Below are positions 1 through 6,788 of a stretch of DNA of 17,610 nt, one piece after another. A model generated the notes under the pieces. The model saw only the letters and a list, made by a program, of their open reading frames with translations. It was not told the DNA's origin and ran no database searches. The stretch's first letter is position 1. Each line of letters opens with the position of its first letter. This DNA comes from UBA668 sp049318165 (GTDB taxonomy: Bacteria > Actinomycetota > Acidimicrobiia > Acidimicrobiales > Ilumatobacteraceae), in contig JBMOGW010000048.1 in assembly GCA_049318165.1 (NCBI GenBank), positions 1-17,610 on the forward strand. The letters are read 5' to 3'. The position numbers were made by a program, and so were the translations under genes.

Positions 1-899
1 TTGGTGGTCGTGGTCACCCCGGGCTTGGTGGTCGTCGGACCGGCGGGCGCCGTGCTGGGCGACACGGTGCCGGGTTGTGCGGGGACGATCGTCGTCGCGC
101 ATCCGTCCACGGCGCGGACGATCGGTGTCGGGTTCACGGCAGCGCCACCGCGGGGGTGCACCTCGAAGTGCAGGTGCGGTGCACCGGCGTTCCCGGTCAT
201 GCCCACGTACCCGATGATCTGGCCGGTCTTCACGGTCGATCCCACCTTCAAGCCGGCGGCGAAGCGGCTGAAGTGACCGTAGAAGAAGTACGTGCCGTCC
301 GCCCGGGTGAGGCGCCACCCGTTGCCGGCCAGCGACCCGGGGCCGTCGACGTATTGCTTGGTCAGCGTGCCGTCGGCGGCGGCGTACACGGCATTGCCGG
401 TGGGGGCGAGGATGTCGACACCCTGGTGCTTGCGGCCGCTCGAGCGCGGCGCCTGCCAGGTGTCCACGTAGAAGCAGATGCCCTGCACCGGGAACTGGCG
501 GATGGTCACGTTGATCGGCGGTGCGGGCTGGGTGGTGGCGGTGACCGGCGCCCTCGTGGTGGTCGTCACCGCAGCGGACGTGGAGGGAACCGCCTTCGAG
601 GTCGACGTGGTCACGCCACCGCCCGGCACGCACAGCACATCGCCGGGATGGATCATCGTGCCCACGGTGGCGCCGTTCGTGGCGAGCAACGCCGCCATCG
701 TCACCTTCAGCTTCGACGCGATCTGCCACCAGCCGTCGCCACGCACCACGGTGTAGGTGCCACCCGTGCACGTCACGGCCATGCGCGGCGCAGGCGTGGT
801 GGCACCGGCGTTGCCGGCCAGGACGAACGGGACCGCGACCAGTGCGGCGAACAGCATGGCGAGTGCACCGGCGCGCGGGCTGAGACCCCGCCGCGTCAT
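1..899 (-). CDS. Secreted LysM + M23 (LytM-type) metallopeptidase, 3' end outside window
   Basis: A predicted exported cell-wall endopeptidase. The reading frame runs from an ATG at 899 to the window edge with no stop, about 299 codons. Residues 1-33 form a signal peptide: basic MTRRGLSPR, a hydrophobic stretch, then an AGA-type cleavage region. A LysM domain (about 47-92, with TYTVVRGDGWWQIASKL and an HPGDVLCVP end) should bind peptidoglycan. A Thr/Pro linker leads to an M23 domain (about 150-250). Its zinc ligands are visible: H158 and D162 in HQGVD, and H244 in the HLH motif (H242, H244). The tail after the domain is Thr/Pro-rich and continues beyond the window, so a further domain cannot be excluded. 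A GAGG lies 10 nt before the ATG. It is divergent from the SIMPL gene. By family it should cleave peptide cross-links or activate other hydrolases; the substrate is not determined. Confidence 0.9.
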   Translation of the reverse strand, partial: MTRRGLSPRAGALAMLFAALVAVPFVLAGNAGATTPAPRMAVTCTGGTYTVVRGDGWWQIASKLKVTMAALLATNGATVGTMIHPGDVLCVPGGGVTTSTSKAVPSTSAAVTTTTRAPVTATTQPAPPINVTIRQFPVQGICFYVDTWQAPRSSGRKHQGVDILAPTGNAVYAAADGTLTKQYVDGPGSLAGNGWRLTRADGTYFFYGHFSRFAAGLKVGSTVKTGQIIGYVGMTGNAGAPHLHFEVHPRGGAAVNPTPIVRAVDGCATTIVPAQPGTVSPSTAPAGPTTTKPGVTTTT

Positions 900-1008
900 G
901 GCATCACCGCCTCGATGTTCGTGTGCACTGGAATCCATACCGCTCCTCGCCCGCAAGAAGTTCATCGGCCGCTCGCCGAGACCCCTTGAGCGGTGCGACA
1001 CTGGCGGG

Positions 1009-1641
1009 ATGCCGATCGTCGTCGTCCGCGGCAGTGCCGCCGCCTCCGTCACACCCGATTCCGCCCAGCTCACGCTCGATGTCACCCACGTCGCCGCCGA
1101 CGCGCCCACGGCGTTGCAGCAGGTCGCGGCCCGTTCGCGGTCCCTCCAGGACGTGCTGGACCGCCAGGGCGTCGCCGCCACCGACCGCGTGACTGCGGGC
1201 ATCCAGGTGAACGACGAGTACGAGTGGCGCGACAACACCAACGTCAAGGTCGGCCACCGAGCCACCACTGCGATCACGGTCACCGTGCGTGCGATCGACA
1301 CGGTCGGCGCGCTGGTGGCTGCTGCGGTGGGCGATGCCGGCGTCGCAGTTCGCCACCTGGCGTGGCAGGTCGACCGGGACAATCCGGCGCGCGCCCGCCT
1401 GCTCGGCGACGCAGCGCGCGATGCGCGTGCACGGGCCAGCGCCTACGCCGAGGCGCTCGGCCTCGCGGTGGGCGAGGTGGAGATGATCAGCGAAGCACCG
1501 ATCGGCGTCGAGCCCGGGCAACCGCGGGCGTTGCACATGATGGCGGACGCCGCGCCGATGGCGAAGTCGATGGAGGTCGCGGTCAGCGAGGGCGTGGTGG
1601 AACTGCAGTCCGACGTGTACGTACGGTTCGCGCTCGTCTGA
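1009..1641 (+). CDS. SIMPL (DUF541) domain protein, no signal peptide
   Basis: A 210-residue protein of the SIMPL/DUF541 family (COG2968). The opening VVVRGSAAASVTPDSAQLTL matches the family's first strand, where tested residues usually read G.g.v...PD.a.l...V. The mid-region YEWRDNTNVKVGHRA and ALGLAVGEVEMISE correspond to the usual Y.y....g..... and A..LG...G.v..i.e blocks. Most family members are exported, with a signal peptide or lipobox, and are called oxidative stress-defence or periplasmic proteins. This one begins MPIVVVRG with no hydrophobic leader. The ATG at 1009 is chosen because family homology begins at once and the longer frame upstream runs into the intergenic region with unrelated residues. 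A weak NANNNT hexamer (997-1002) sits 6 nt upstream. Biochemical role is unknown for the family. Confidence 0.82.
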   Translation: MPIVVVRGSAAASVTPDSAQLTLDVTHVAADAPTALQQVAARSRSLQDVLDRQGVAATDRVTAGIQVNDEYEWRDNTNVKVGHRATTAITVTVRAIDTVGALVAAAVGDAGVAVRHLAWQVDRDNPARARLLGDAARDARARASAYAEALGLAVGEVEMISEAPIGVEPGQPRALHMMADAAPMAKSMEVAVSEGVVELQSDVYVRFALV

Positions 1642-1700
1642 CCTCAGCCGGTCCCTGGCTCCCGTGGTTGCGGCGCCGGAACGATCGGGTCCATCGTCAC

Positions 1701-1729
1701 TGGTCACATCCCCTACCGACGGGTAACCT
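1701..1729 (+). promoter_or_regulatory. Leaderless promoter of the SDR/acyltransferase/hydrolase operon
   Basis: TGGTCA (1701-1706) and TAACCT (1724-1729) are separated by exactly 17 bp. They match 4/6 of TTGACA and the actinobacterial TANNNT -10 pattern. The GTG at 1737 begins 7 nt after the -10, where transcription should start, so the mRNA is probably leaderless. No Shine-Dalgarno sequence is present, which supports this. Confidence 0.65.
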
Positions 1730-1736
1730 CGACCTC

Positions 1737-2723
1737 GTGAGGGGACAACGCGTGCTCGTCAGCGGCATGGGCGGCGAGCTGGGCTCGCTGGTCGCGGCGC
1801 AGCTGGAAGCCCAGCCGTGGGTGGGCGCACTGGTCGGCATCGACGTCGACCCGCCCCGCCGCCGCCTGCGAACGGCCGAGTTCCACCTGCTCCAGCCGTC
1901 TCAGCGGGAGCGGATCGTCGACGTCGTCACGAAGTTCAACCCGCACGTGCTCATCAACCTCAGCGTGTGGGAGCCGGACGCACGCGCCGGGCTCGCGCAC
2001 GCTCGCCAGTTCACCGCCGACGCCACCACGGCGATCGTCGGTGCCGCCGCCGAGTGCCCGGCGCTGGAGAGCATGGTGGTGCGCAGCGGCATCGAGGTGT
2101 ACGGCCGGGCGCGCAACACCCCCACCCGGCCCACCGAGGCGCAGCCGATCGCACCCACCTCCGAGTACGGCCGGATGCTCGCCAACATCGAGCGCTCGGC
2201 CCGCGAGGTCGGCCGGCGCGTCGGCATCGCGGTCGGCAAGCTGCGCCTGGCCCCGGTGCTCGGCAAGCACGTCCCCAGCCCGCTCGGTCGCCTCCTGCGC
2301 CAGCCGGTGGTGCCGTTCAGCATGCTGGCCGATGCCCCGTTCGCCGTGGTGCAGGACGGCGACGCTGCTCGCGCGTTCGTCGCCGCTGCTGCGAACCGCC
2401 TCGACGAGCCGCTGAACATCGTCGCACCGCATGGCATCACGGTCGCCCAGGCGATCGTGCGCGGCCGCCGCGTGCCGCTACCGCTGATCGGGCCCGAGTG
2501 GGCGATCGCGCAGCGCATCAGCCATCTGCTGGGCGCACCGATCCCCGAGCACGTCGTCGAACTGATGCACCGCGGTCGTCTGGCCGACGGCTCGAAGGCC
2601 GAGCACGTGCTGGGATTCGTTCCCGAGCGCACGACGCCCGAGGTGATCGACCAGCTGTTCGCATGGCCCAGCGTCGTGCGGGTGGGCAGCGTACGCACGG
2701 GCGCGGCGAGCGAGGTGGCGTGA
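1737..2723 (+). CDS. NAD-dependent epimerase/dehydratase-like (extended SDR, GalE2-like), catalytic Lys missing
   Basis: A 328-residue Rossmann-fold protein of the extended short-chain dehydrogenase family. The nucleotide-binding GMGGELG (G10, G13, G16) follows a VLVSG strand, and an acidic IDVD end of strand 2 (35-38) fits NAD(H) binding. RSGIEVYG (116-123) is the S..VYG block. The catalytic YxxxK block reads Y144-GRM-L148 in SEYGRMLANIE, so Tyr is kept but Lys is Leu. It may therefore be a binding or regulatory protein rather than an epimerase. The GTG start is set by the promoter spacing; an in-frame GTG at 1752 is the alternative. Its stop overlaps the acyltransferase ATG (TGATG). The gene order resembles M. 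tuberculosis Rv0501 (galE2)-Rv0502, which is a recollection and not a search result. Sugar substrate is unknown. Confidence 0.8.
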   Translation: MRGQRVLVSGMGGELGSLVAAQLEAQPWVGALVGIDVDPPRRRLRTAEFHLLQPSQRERIVDVVTKFNPHVLINLSVWEPDARAGLAHARQFTADATTAIVGAAAECPALESMVVRSGIEVYGRARNTPTRPTEAQPIAPTSEYGRMLANIERSAREVGRRVGIAVGKLRLAPVLGKHVPSPLGRLLRQPVVPFSMLADAPFAVVQDGDAARAFVAAAANRLDEPLNIVAPHGITVAQAIVRGRRVPLPLIGPEWAIAQRISHLLGAPIPEHVVELMHRGRLADGSKAEHVLGFVPERTTPEVIDQLFAWPSVVRVGSVRTGAASEVA

Positions 2724-3424
2724 TGGCCGACGTGCTGCAGTTCCCCAAGAAGGCCGTCGGCACGGCCGCTGGCCTGGTGACCGAGCCGTTGCGCCATTGG
2801 CCGGCGCATTCGGTCGACGACTTCGGCCGCGACCCGCACCTCGTGGAGGCGTTGACGCCGTTCGCCCGACTGCGCTGGGACGTGGGCGTCGGCGGTGCAC
2901 AGCACCTTCCTGCGCGCGGCGGCGCGCTGCTGGTGTGCAACAGCCGACGCTGGTCGCTGAGCGCCGTGTACGCAGCGATGGCCCTCGGCGAGACCACCGG
3001 TCGCCCGGTGCGTTTCGTCGGCCGGCCCGACGTCGCACCCCTCGGCCCGTTCATGCGCCGCATCGGCGCGCTGCTGGCGCGACCTGACGAAGTGCTCGGC
3101 GCGTTGCGCCATCACGAACTCGTACTCGTGTCGTGCGAGCCGAGCAACCACGCGCGACACGCCGGCACGGTGGACCATTCGCTCGTCGGCGCCGCGGTGA
3201 TGGCGGGCGTCCCGGTGTTCCCGGTCGCGACGATGAGCAGCACGGTGGGCCGCTCGGCGCGTGTGGAGGTCGGCCCGCAGGTGCGGCCGCGCCGCAAGCG
3301 CAAGGGGCCGCTCGCAGAGGTCGAGCTGGCCGAGCAGGTGCAGCACCACCTGCAGCGGATGCTCGACGGCTTCGGCGGCATGCAGACCGGCGTCGCACCG
3401 CTCGACTGGTTGGCGGAGGGCTGA
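2723..3424 (+). CDS. PlsC-like glycerol-phosphate acyltransferase fold with degenerate HX4D motif
   Basis: A 233-residue protein with the block order of the PlsC/LPLAT acyltransferase fold. Block I is LLVCNSRRWSL (69-79), where NHxxxxD is expected; both His and Asp are absent. Block II is RFVGRPDVAPLGPFMRRIGA (97-116), typical of the substrate-binding segment. Block III, normally FPEGTRS, is VSCEPSNHARH (136-146). Block IV is VPVFPVAT (163 onward). The fold is well supported, but acyl transfer by the usual His/Asp mechanism is not. No clear transmembrane segment is visible; the N-terminal helix with VLQFPKKAVG may be membrane-peripheral. Translation is probably coupled to the upstream SDR gene through the 1-nt stop/start overlap, and the hydrolase ATG follows its stop after 1 nt. 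It may be a pseudoenzyme or use another residue set. Confidence 0.78.
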   Translation: MADVLQFPKKAVGTAAGLVTEPLRHWPAHSVDDFGRDPHLVEALTPFARLRWDVGVGGAQHLPARGGALLVCNSRRWSLSAVYAAMALGETTGRPVRFVGRPDVAPLGPFMRRIGALLARPDEVLGALRHHELVLVSCEPSNHARHAGTVDHSLVGAAVMAGVPVFPVATMSSTVGRSARVEVGPQVRPRRKRKGPLAEVELAEQVQHHLQRMLDGFGGMQTGVAPLDWLAEG

Positions 3425-3425
3425 C

Positions 3426-4277
3426 ATGCCGTATGCACGCGCCTCCGACGGCATCCGCCTGCACTACGAGGTGCTCGGCCGCACCAGCGCCCCGGCAGTC
3501 CTGATGATTCAGGGTCTCGGGGCCGACAAGCACGGCTGGGACATGCAACGGTTCGCGCTGGCGCTGCACTACCGCGTGATCGCGCTCGACAACCGCGGTG
3601 CCGGCCGGAGCGACAAGCCGTTCGGTCAGTACACGCTCGAGCAGATGGCCGACGATGCGATCGCCGTGCTCGACGCCGTCGGCGTGGACCGCGCCCACGT
3701 GGTCGGTGCCTCGATGGGGGGCGCGATCTCGCAGATCGTCGGACTCAAGTACCCGGAGCGGGTCATCTCGCTCACGCTCGCCTGCACGGCCTGCCGCAAC
3801 CACCCGTGGCGCCGTGAGTTGTTGCAGGGATGGGCCACCGCTGCGGCCGAGCAGGGCATGGGTGCCATGGCCGCCGAGGCAGCGCGCTGGGTGATCGGCC
3901 CGCGCTCGTTCCGGCGTCTGTTGCCCGCGTTCGGATGGCTCGGGCCGCTCGCAATGGGCCGCACCGCGCATGCCTTCGTGTCGCAGGTGCGGGCGATCCT
4001 CGACGTCGACGAGTCGGTCAGCGAGATGCTCGAGACGGTCGACATCCCGACGCTGGTGATGGTGGGCAACCAGGACATCCTCACGCCGCGCGGCGACAGC
4101 GAGGAGATCGCCGACCGGATGCCCAATGCCGAGCTGGTCGTGATCTCGGGCGCGGCGCACGGGTTCATGGTGGAGCACGCGAGCACGTTCAACCGTGTGC
4201 TCGGCGAGTTCCTCGGCCGGGTCACCAAGGCCGAGCGCGCCGCCGCGGCGACCACCGCCCAGGCCAAGGCCTCCTAG
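3426..4277 (+). CDS. Alpha/beta-fold hydrolase
   Basis: A 283-residue soluble alpha/beta hydrolase. The oxyanion-region QGLGADKHGW (29-38) and the LDNRGAGRSDKP block (54-65) are typical of this superfamily. The nucleophile elbow GASMGG puts Ser at 96, the acid is D217 in GNQDILTP, and the base is H245 in GAAHGF, so the triad is complete. The cap region (about 135-195) is helical and moderately hydrophobic, as in esterases and lipid-active enzymes. It is the third gene of the 1737-4277 operon, 1 nt after the acyltransferase stop. The context suggests lipid or acyl-ester turnover, but this is inference. The C-terminal tail is Ala-rich. Exact substrate cannot be told from sequence; haloperoxidase or 3-oxoadipate enol-lactonase-like labels would be equally generic. 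Confidence 0.88.
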   Translation: MPYARASDGIRLHYEVLGRTSAPAVLMIQGLGADKHGWDMQRFALALHYRVIALDNRGAGRSDKPFGQYTLEQMADDAIAVLDAVGVDRAHVVGASMGGAISQIVGLKYPERVISLTLACTACRNHPWRRELLQGWATAAAEQGMGAMAAEAARWVIGPRSFRRLLPAFGWLGPLAMGRTAHAFVSQVRAILDVDESVSEMLETVDIPTLVMVGNQDILTPRGDSEEIADRMPNAELVVISGAAHGFMVEHASTFNRVLGEFLGRVTKAERAAAATTAQAKAS

Positions 4278-4298
4278 CGTCGAACCTTCCCCGCCGAA

Positions 4299-4320
4299 CT
4301 GAAGTGCTGCGGGACTTCAG
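4299..4320. terminator. Hairpin between convergent genes, candidate bidirectional terminator
   Basis: CTGAAGT (4299-4305) and ACTTCAG (4314-4320) form a perfect 7-bp stem with an 8-nt loop. Flanking CCGC (4291-4294) and GCGG (4320-4323) may extend it. It lies 22 nt after the stop of the hydrolase gene and overlaps the stop codon of the membrane hydroxylase gene on the other strand. There is no T-tract, as is common in high-GC actinobacteria. Confidence 0.45.
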
Positions 4321-5429
4321 GCGGCCGTGGTGTCGATCGCGTCGATGCCCAGCTCGGCGCGGCGACGGTAGGCCCAACCCGGGCCGCGCAGCACGAAGCC
4401 CAGGCGGTCGCGCCAGGTGGTGCTGCGAGCCACGTCGCGGAACATGTCGCGGTACTCGTGCGTGCTGACGTTCCACAGGTTGTAGGTGTGGATGTTGCGG
4501 GTGAGGCCGTAGATCACGGGATCCGACTCGGGCTGTTCCCGACGGAACGTGCCGAACAGGCGGTCCCACACGATGAGGATGCCCGCGTGGTTGCGGTCGA
4601 GGTACTGCTGGTTGCTGCCGTGGTGCACACGGTGGTGCGACGGCGTGTTCAGCACCTCTTCCCCGGCGCCGAGCGTGCGGATCGTGTCGGTGTGGATCCA
4701 GTACTGGTAGATCAGGTTGAGTGCCCGAGAGGTCTCGACGATCGACGGGCGCACACCCACTCGGCTGACGAGGCCGTACGGCACCCACACCCCGAACGCG
4801 CCCGCCACCGGCTGGCGCAGCGCGGTGGACAGGTTGTAGTGCTCGCTGGAGTGGTGCACGACGTGGATCGCCCACATCGCACGGATCTCGTGCTGGAAGC
4901 GGTGGTTCCAGTAGTAGGCGAAATCCCACCACAGCATCGCGGCGGTCCACGGCACGATGCCGGTGCCGAGGTCCTTCGCCGCGCCCTTCGCCCAGAACCG
5001 CTTCGTGCCGGTCAGCGCTGCGGCCGTGGCCGTCACCACGAGGCCACCCGCAGCGATCGTGGTCACGCCGCCCACCTCGGCCACCTTGCGGGCGCGGTTG
5101 CGCAGACGGCGGCCGTGCACGGTGCCGGCATCGGTGGTGCGCACCACGATGTCGGCCACGGACGTCACGACGGCCGCACCCACGGCAACACCGAGCACCA
5201 CGCGGCCGACGCGACCCTTCGGACCGCGACGCAGCGCGGCGTAGCTCGCCACGTAGGCGGTGATCGGTGTGGTGAGGCTGAGCACACCCATGCCGATGCT
5301 GGCGAGCGCATCCGGCTGCTCGTAGTCGGCCGCGCTCGGGCCCTGCTCGCGGGCGCGGCGCTGCAGCGCCTTGCGCTCTGCCGCCATCGACGCGAAGTAG
5401 AGCGGGGTCACCGCCACCGAGAGGTCCAC
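4317..5429 (-). CDS. Fatty acid hydroxylase / sterol desaturase superfamily membrane protein
   Basis: A 370-residue integral membrane di-iron oxygenase of the fatty-acid-hydroxylase superfamily. The His clusters are complete: NHRFQH (H176, H180), HVVHH (H189, H192, H193), EH (H197), H246, and HHRVHH (H265, H266, H269, H270). The WWDFAYYWNH segment before the first cluster is typical. Hydrophobic segments near 45-66, 77-96, 119-141 and 158-174 place the active site at the membrane. The first 40 residues include a basic/acidic helix (ERKALQRRAREQ). GTG 5429 is chosen because translation upstream loses family character and the divergent Nudix gene begins 46 nt away; a CAGACT hexamer lies 6 nt before it. 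By family it hydroxylates or desaturates a lipid, sterol or alkylglycerol with O2. The substrate is unknown. It is monocistronic and convergent with the hydrolase. Confidence 0.85.
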   Translation of the reverse strand: MDLSVAVTPLYFASMAAERKALQRRAREQGPSAADYEQPDALASIGMGVLSLTTPITAYVASYAALRRGPKGRVGRVVLGVAVGAAVVTSVADIVVRTTDAGTVHGRRLRNRARKVAEVGGVTTIAAGGLVVTATAAALTGTKRFWAKGAAKDLGTGIVPWTAAMLWWDFAYYWNHRFQHEIRAMWAIHVVHHSSEHYNLSTALRQPVAGAFGVWVPYGLVSRVGVRPSIVETSRALNLIYQYWIHTDTIRTLGAGEEVLNTPSHHRVHHGSNQQYLDRNHAGILIVWDRLFGTFRREQPESDPVIYGLTRNIHTYNLWNVSTHEYRDMFRDVARSTTWRDRLGFVLRGPGWAYRRRAELGIDAIDTTAA

Positions 5430-5461
5430 GCTCCAAGTCTGCCCCACTGCCCGGGGGAACC

Positions 5462-5467
5462 TAGGTT
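5462..5467 (+). promoter_or_regulatory. Candidate -10 element of the Nudix gene
   Basis: TAGGTT fits TANNNT and ends 8 nt before the ATG at 5476, the spacing seen at other starts in this window. It supports ATG 5476 over TTG 5473. No good -35 is visible. Confidence 0.4.
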
Positions 5468-5475
5468 CAGGGTTG

Positions 5476-6198
5476 ATGATCTCCCACGACGAGGCCCTGC
5501 GCGAGCGGATGCGGCGCCATCTGGCCGAGCACTCGTTGCACGAGGTGGACCACGGCACGCACAAGCGGGCCGCGGTCGCGATCGTCGTCACCGACAGCCA
5601 GGCCGGCACCGACGTCGACGACCCGATGCGGTTCACCGAGGAGGAGATGAAGGTCGTTCCCGGCGACATCCGCGGGTTCGACGGCTCGGTCTCGGGCGTT
5701 GCCGGCGGAGCTGCCTTCCTGCTCTGCCGACGGGCCGCCACGCTCAACGGCCATGGCGGCCAGTGGGCGCTGCCCGGCGGCCGCACCGACCCGGGCGAGA
5801 CGCCCGAGGACACGGCGCGCCGCGAGCTGGAGGAAGAGCTCGGCCTCAGCCTCGGTGAGGACGCCGTGCTGGGACGACTGGACGACTACACCACGCGTTC
5901 CGGCTACGTGATCACGCCCGTCGTGCTGTGGGCCGACGGACACGTGGACCTGTCGCCGAACCCGGCAGAGGTGGCGCACGTGTACCGCATCGGGTTGCAC
6001 GAACTGCAGCGTGACGACTCACCGCGCTTCGTCACCATCCCGGAGAGCGACCGCCCCGTGGTGCAGGTGCCGATCGGCAAGGACCTGATCCACGCGCCCA
6101 CCGGCGCCGTGCTGGTGCAGTTCCGCTGGGTCGCACTCGACGGCCGCGCCGGCGAACGCGTCCACGACTTCGAGCAGCCGGTCTTCGCCTGGAAGTAG
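5476..6198 (+). CDS. Nudix hydrolase, CoA-pyrophosphatase-like, with a core insertion
   Basis: A 240-residue Nudix hydrolase. The Nudix box is intact: GRTDPGE (102-108), seven residues, then RELEEELGL (116-124), matching GX5EX7REUXEEXGU and giving the Mg2+-binding glutamates. The preceding HGGQWALPGG (93-102) resembles the H.GQ..fPGG block of NudL/NUDT7-type CoA pyrophosphatases, so a nucleoside-diphosphate-linked substrate such as CoA is possible; this is inference. The strand RAAVAIVVT (31-39) is separated from FLLCRRA (81-87) by about 40 residues, including an acidic DVDDPMRFTEEEM stretch, where most family members need only a short turn. A TTG at 5473 is an alternative start, but ATG 5476 suits the -10 spacing. 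Divergent from the hydroxylase gene; convergent with dut. Confidence 0.88.
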   Translation: MISHDEALRERMRRHLAEHSLHEVDHGTHKRAAVAIVVTDSQAGTDVDDPMRFTEEEMKVVPGDIRGFDGSVSGVAGGAAFLLCRRAATLNGHGGQWALPGGRTDPGETPEDTARRELEEELGLSLGEDAVLGRLDDYTTRSGYVITPVVLWADGHVDLSPNPAEVAHVYRIGLHELQRDDSPRFVTIPESDRPVVQVPIGKDLIHAPTGAVLVQFRWVALDGRAGERVHDFEQPVFAWK

Positions 6199-6237
6199 GC
6201 CCCGCCGGGTCACCTTCTCTGTGCGGCACGTCGCAGT

Positions 6238-6293
6238 TTTCGAGACGAATCAGCCCGAGAAGCCGTTTCGGGACGAATCAGCCCGAGAAGCCG
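6238..6293. repeat. 28-bp tandem direct repeat, two copies
   Basis: Copies at 6238-6265 and 6266-6293 are identical except at 6243/6271 (A versus G). They fill most of the gap between the convergent Nudix and dut genes. CCCGAGA (6254-6260) and TTTCGGG (6266-6272) across the junction can form a 7-bp hairpin with one G.U pair and a 5-nt loop. This could terminate transcription. No coding potential is evident in the 115-bp gap. Confidence 0.85.
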
Positions 6294-6313
6294 ACGTGGC
6301 CCCCGCAGTGGGG

Positions 6314-6751
6314 TCAGTGCGTGCCGGTGTGGCCGAAGCCGCCGCCGCGGTCGTCGCCGTCGAGTTCGTCGACCTCCTGCCACTGCACCTCGTCCACCCG
6401 CTGCAGCACGAGCTGGGCGATGCGCTCGCCGCGGCGGACGTGGAACGGCTCGGTGGGGTCGGTGTTCAGCAGGATCACCTTCAGCTCGCCGCGGTAGGCG
6501 GCGTCGATGAGCCCCGGCGCGTTGGCGACGGTGAGCCCGTGCTTGAGCGCGTTGCCACTGCGCGGCAGCACGAAGCCGGCGTGCCCCGGCGGGATGGCGA
6601 TCGCGATGCCGGTGGGCATCAGCAGACGACCGCCGGCGGGCAGCACGACGCCGTCCTCACGCGCACGCAGGTCGAGGCCAGCGTCGCCGGGGTGGGCGTA
6701 GGCGGGTAGCGGCAGGTCGGGGTCGAGGCGCACGACGGGCACGGGCAGCAT
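6314..6751 (-). CDS. dut: dUTP diphosphatase (dUTPase)
   Basis: Hydrolyses dUTP to dUMP and pyrophosphate, keeping uracil out of DNA and supplying dTMP synthesis. The protein has 145 residues, normal for a trimeric dUTPase. All five family motifs are in order: PGDAGLDL (motif 1), PRSGNALKHG (motif 2), GLIDAAYRGELKV (motif 3, with the uridine-discriminating region), RGERIAQLV (motif 4) and RGGGFGHTGTH (motif 5, the Gly-rich flexible arm). In motif 5 the common GSTG is GHTG. The ATG at 6751 is backed by a TACACT -10 exactly 7 nt upstream, so the mRNA is probably leaderless. It is divergent from selA, with 37 bp between the start codons. Confidence 0.96.
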   Translation of the reverse strand: MLPVPVVRLDPDLPLPAYAHPGDAGLDLRAREDGVVLPAGGRLLMPTGIAIAIPPGHAGFVLPRSGNALKHGLTVANAPGLIDAAYRGELKVILLNTDPTEPFHVRRGERIAQLVLQRVDEVQWQEVDELDGDDRGGGFGHTGTH

Positions 6752-6758
6752 CCGGCCG

Positions 6759-6764
6759 AGTGTA
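6759..6764 (-). promoter_or_regulatory. -10 element of dut (leaderless)
   Basis: On the minus strand this reads TACACT, followed by 7 nt and the dut ATG. It fits TANNNT, and no ribosome-binding site is present. The -35 region would lie over the first bases of the selA frame, and no consensus is visible there. Confidence 0.55.
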
Positions 6765-6775
6765 GGCAGCCCCAC

Positions 6776-6781
6776 TACCGT
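6776..6781 (+). promoter_or_regulatory. -10 element of selA (leaderless)
   Basis: TACCGT is followed by exactly 7 nt and ATG 6789. This decides the start against the in-frame GTG at 6780, which overlaps the hexamer. It faces the dut -10 across 11 bp, so the two divergent promoters probably compete for RNA polymerase. Confidence 0.5.
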
Positions 6782-6788
6782 GGCGCCC

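Noticed and set aside
75..989. Long plus-strand open frame over the peptidase gene
   Set aside because: Its Arg/Gly/His-rich translation has no family pattern. The minus strand encodes a clear signal peptide, LysM and M23 protein.
904..1707. Minus-strand frame opposite the SIMPL gene
   Set aside because: Low-complexity Arg/Asp/His composition, typical of antisense frames in high-GC DNA.
1901..3454. Long minus-strand frame opposite the SDR and acyltransferase genes
   Set aside because: No recognisable domain; the plus strand has two motif-bearing proteins with overlapping starts.
6238..6293. CRISPR array
   Set aside because: Only two copies in direct tandem with no spacer and no cas genes.
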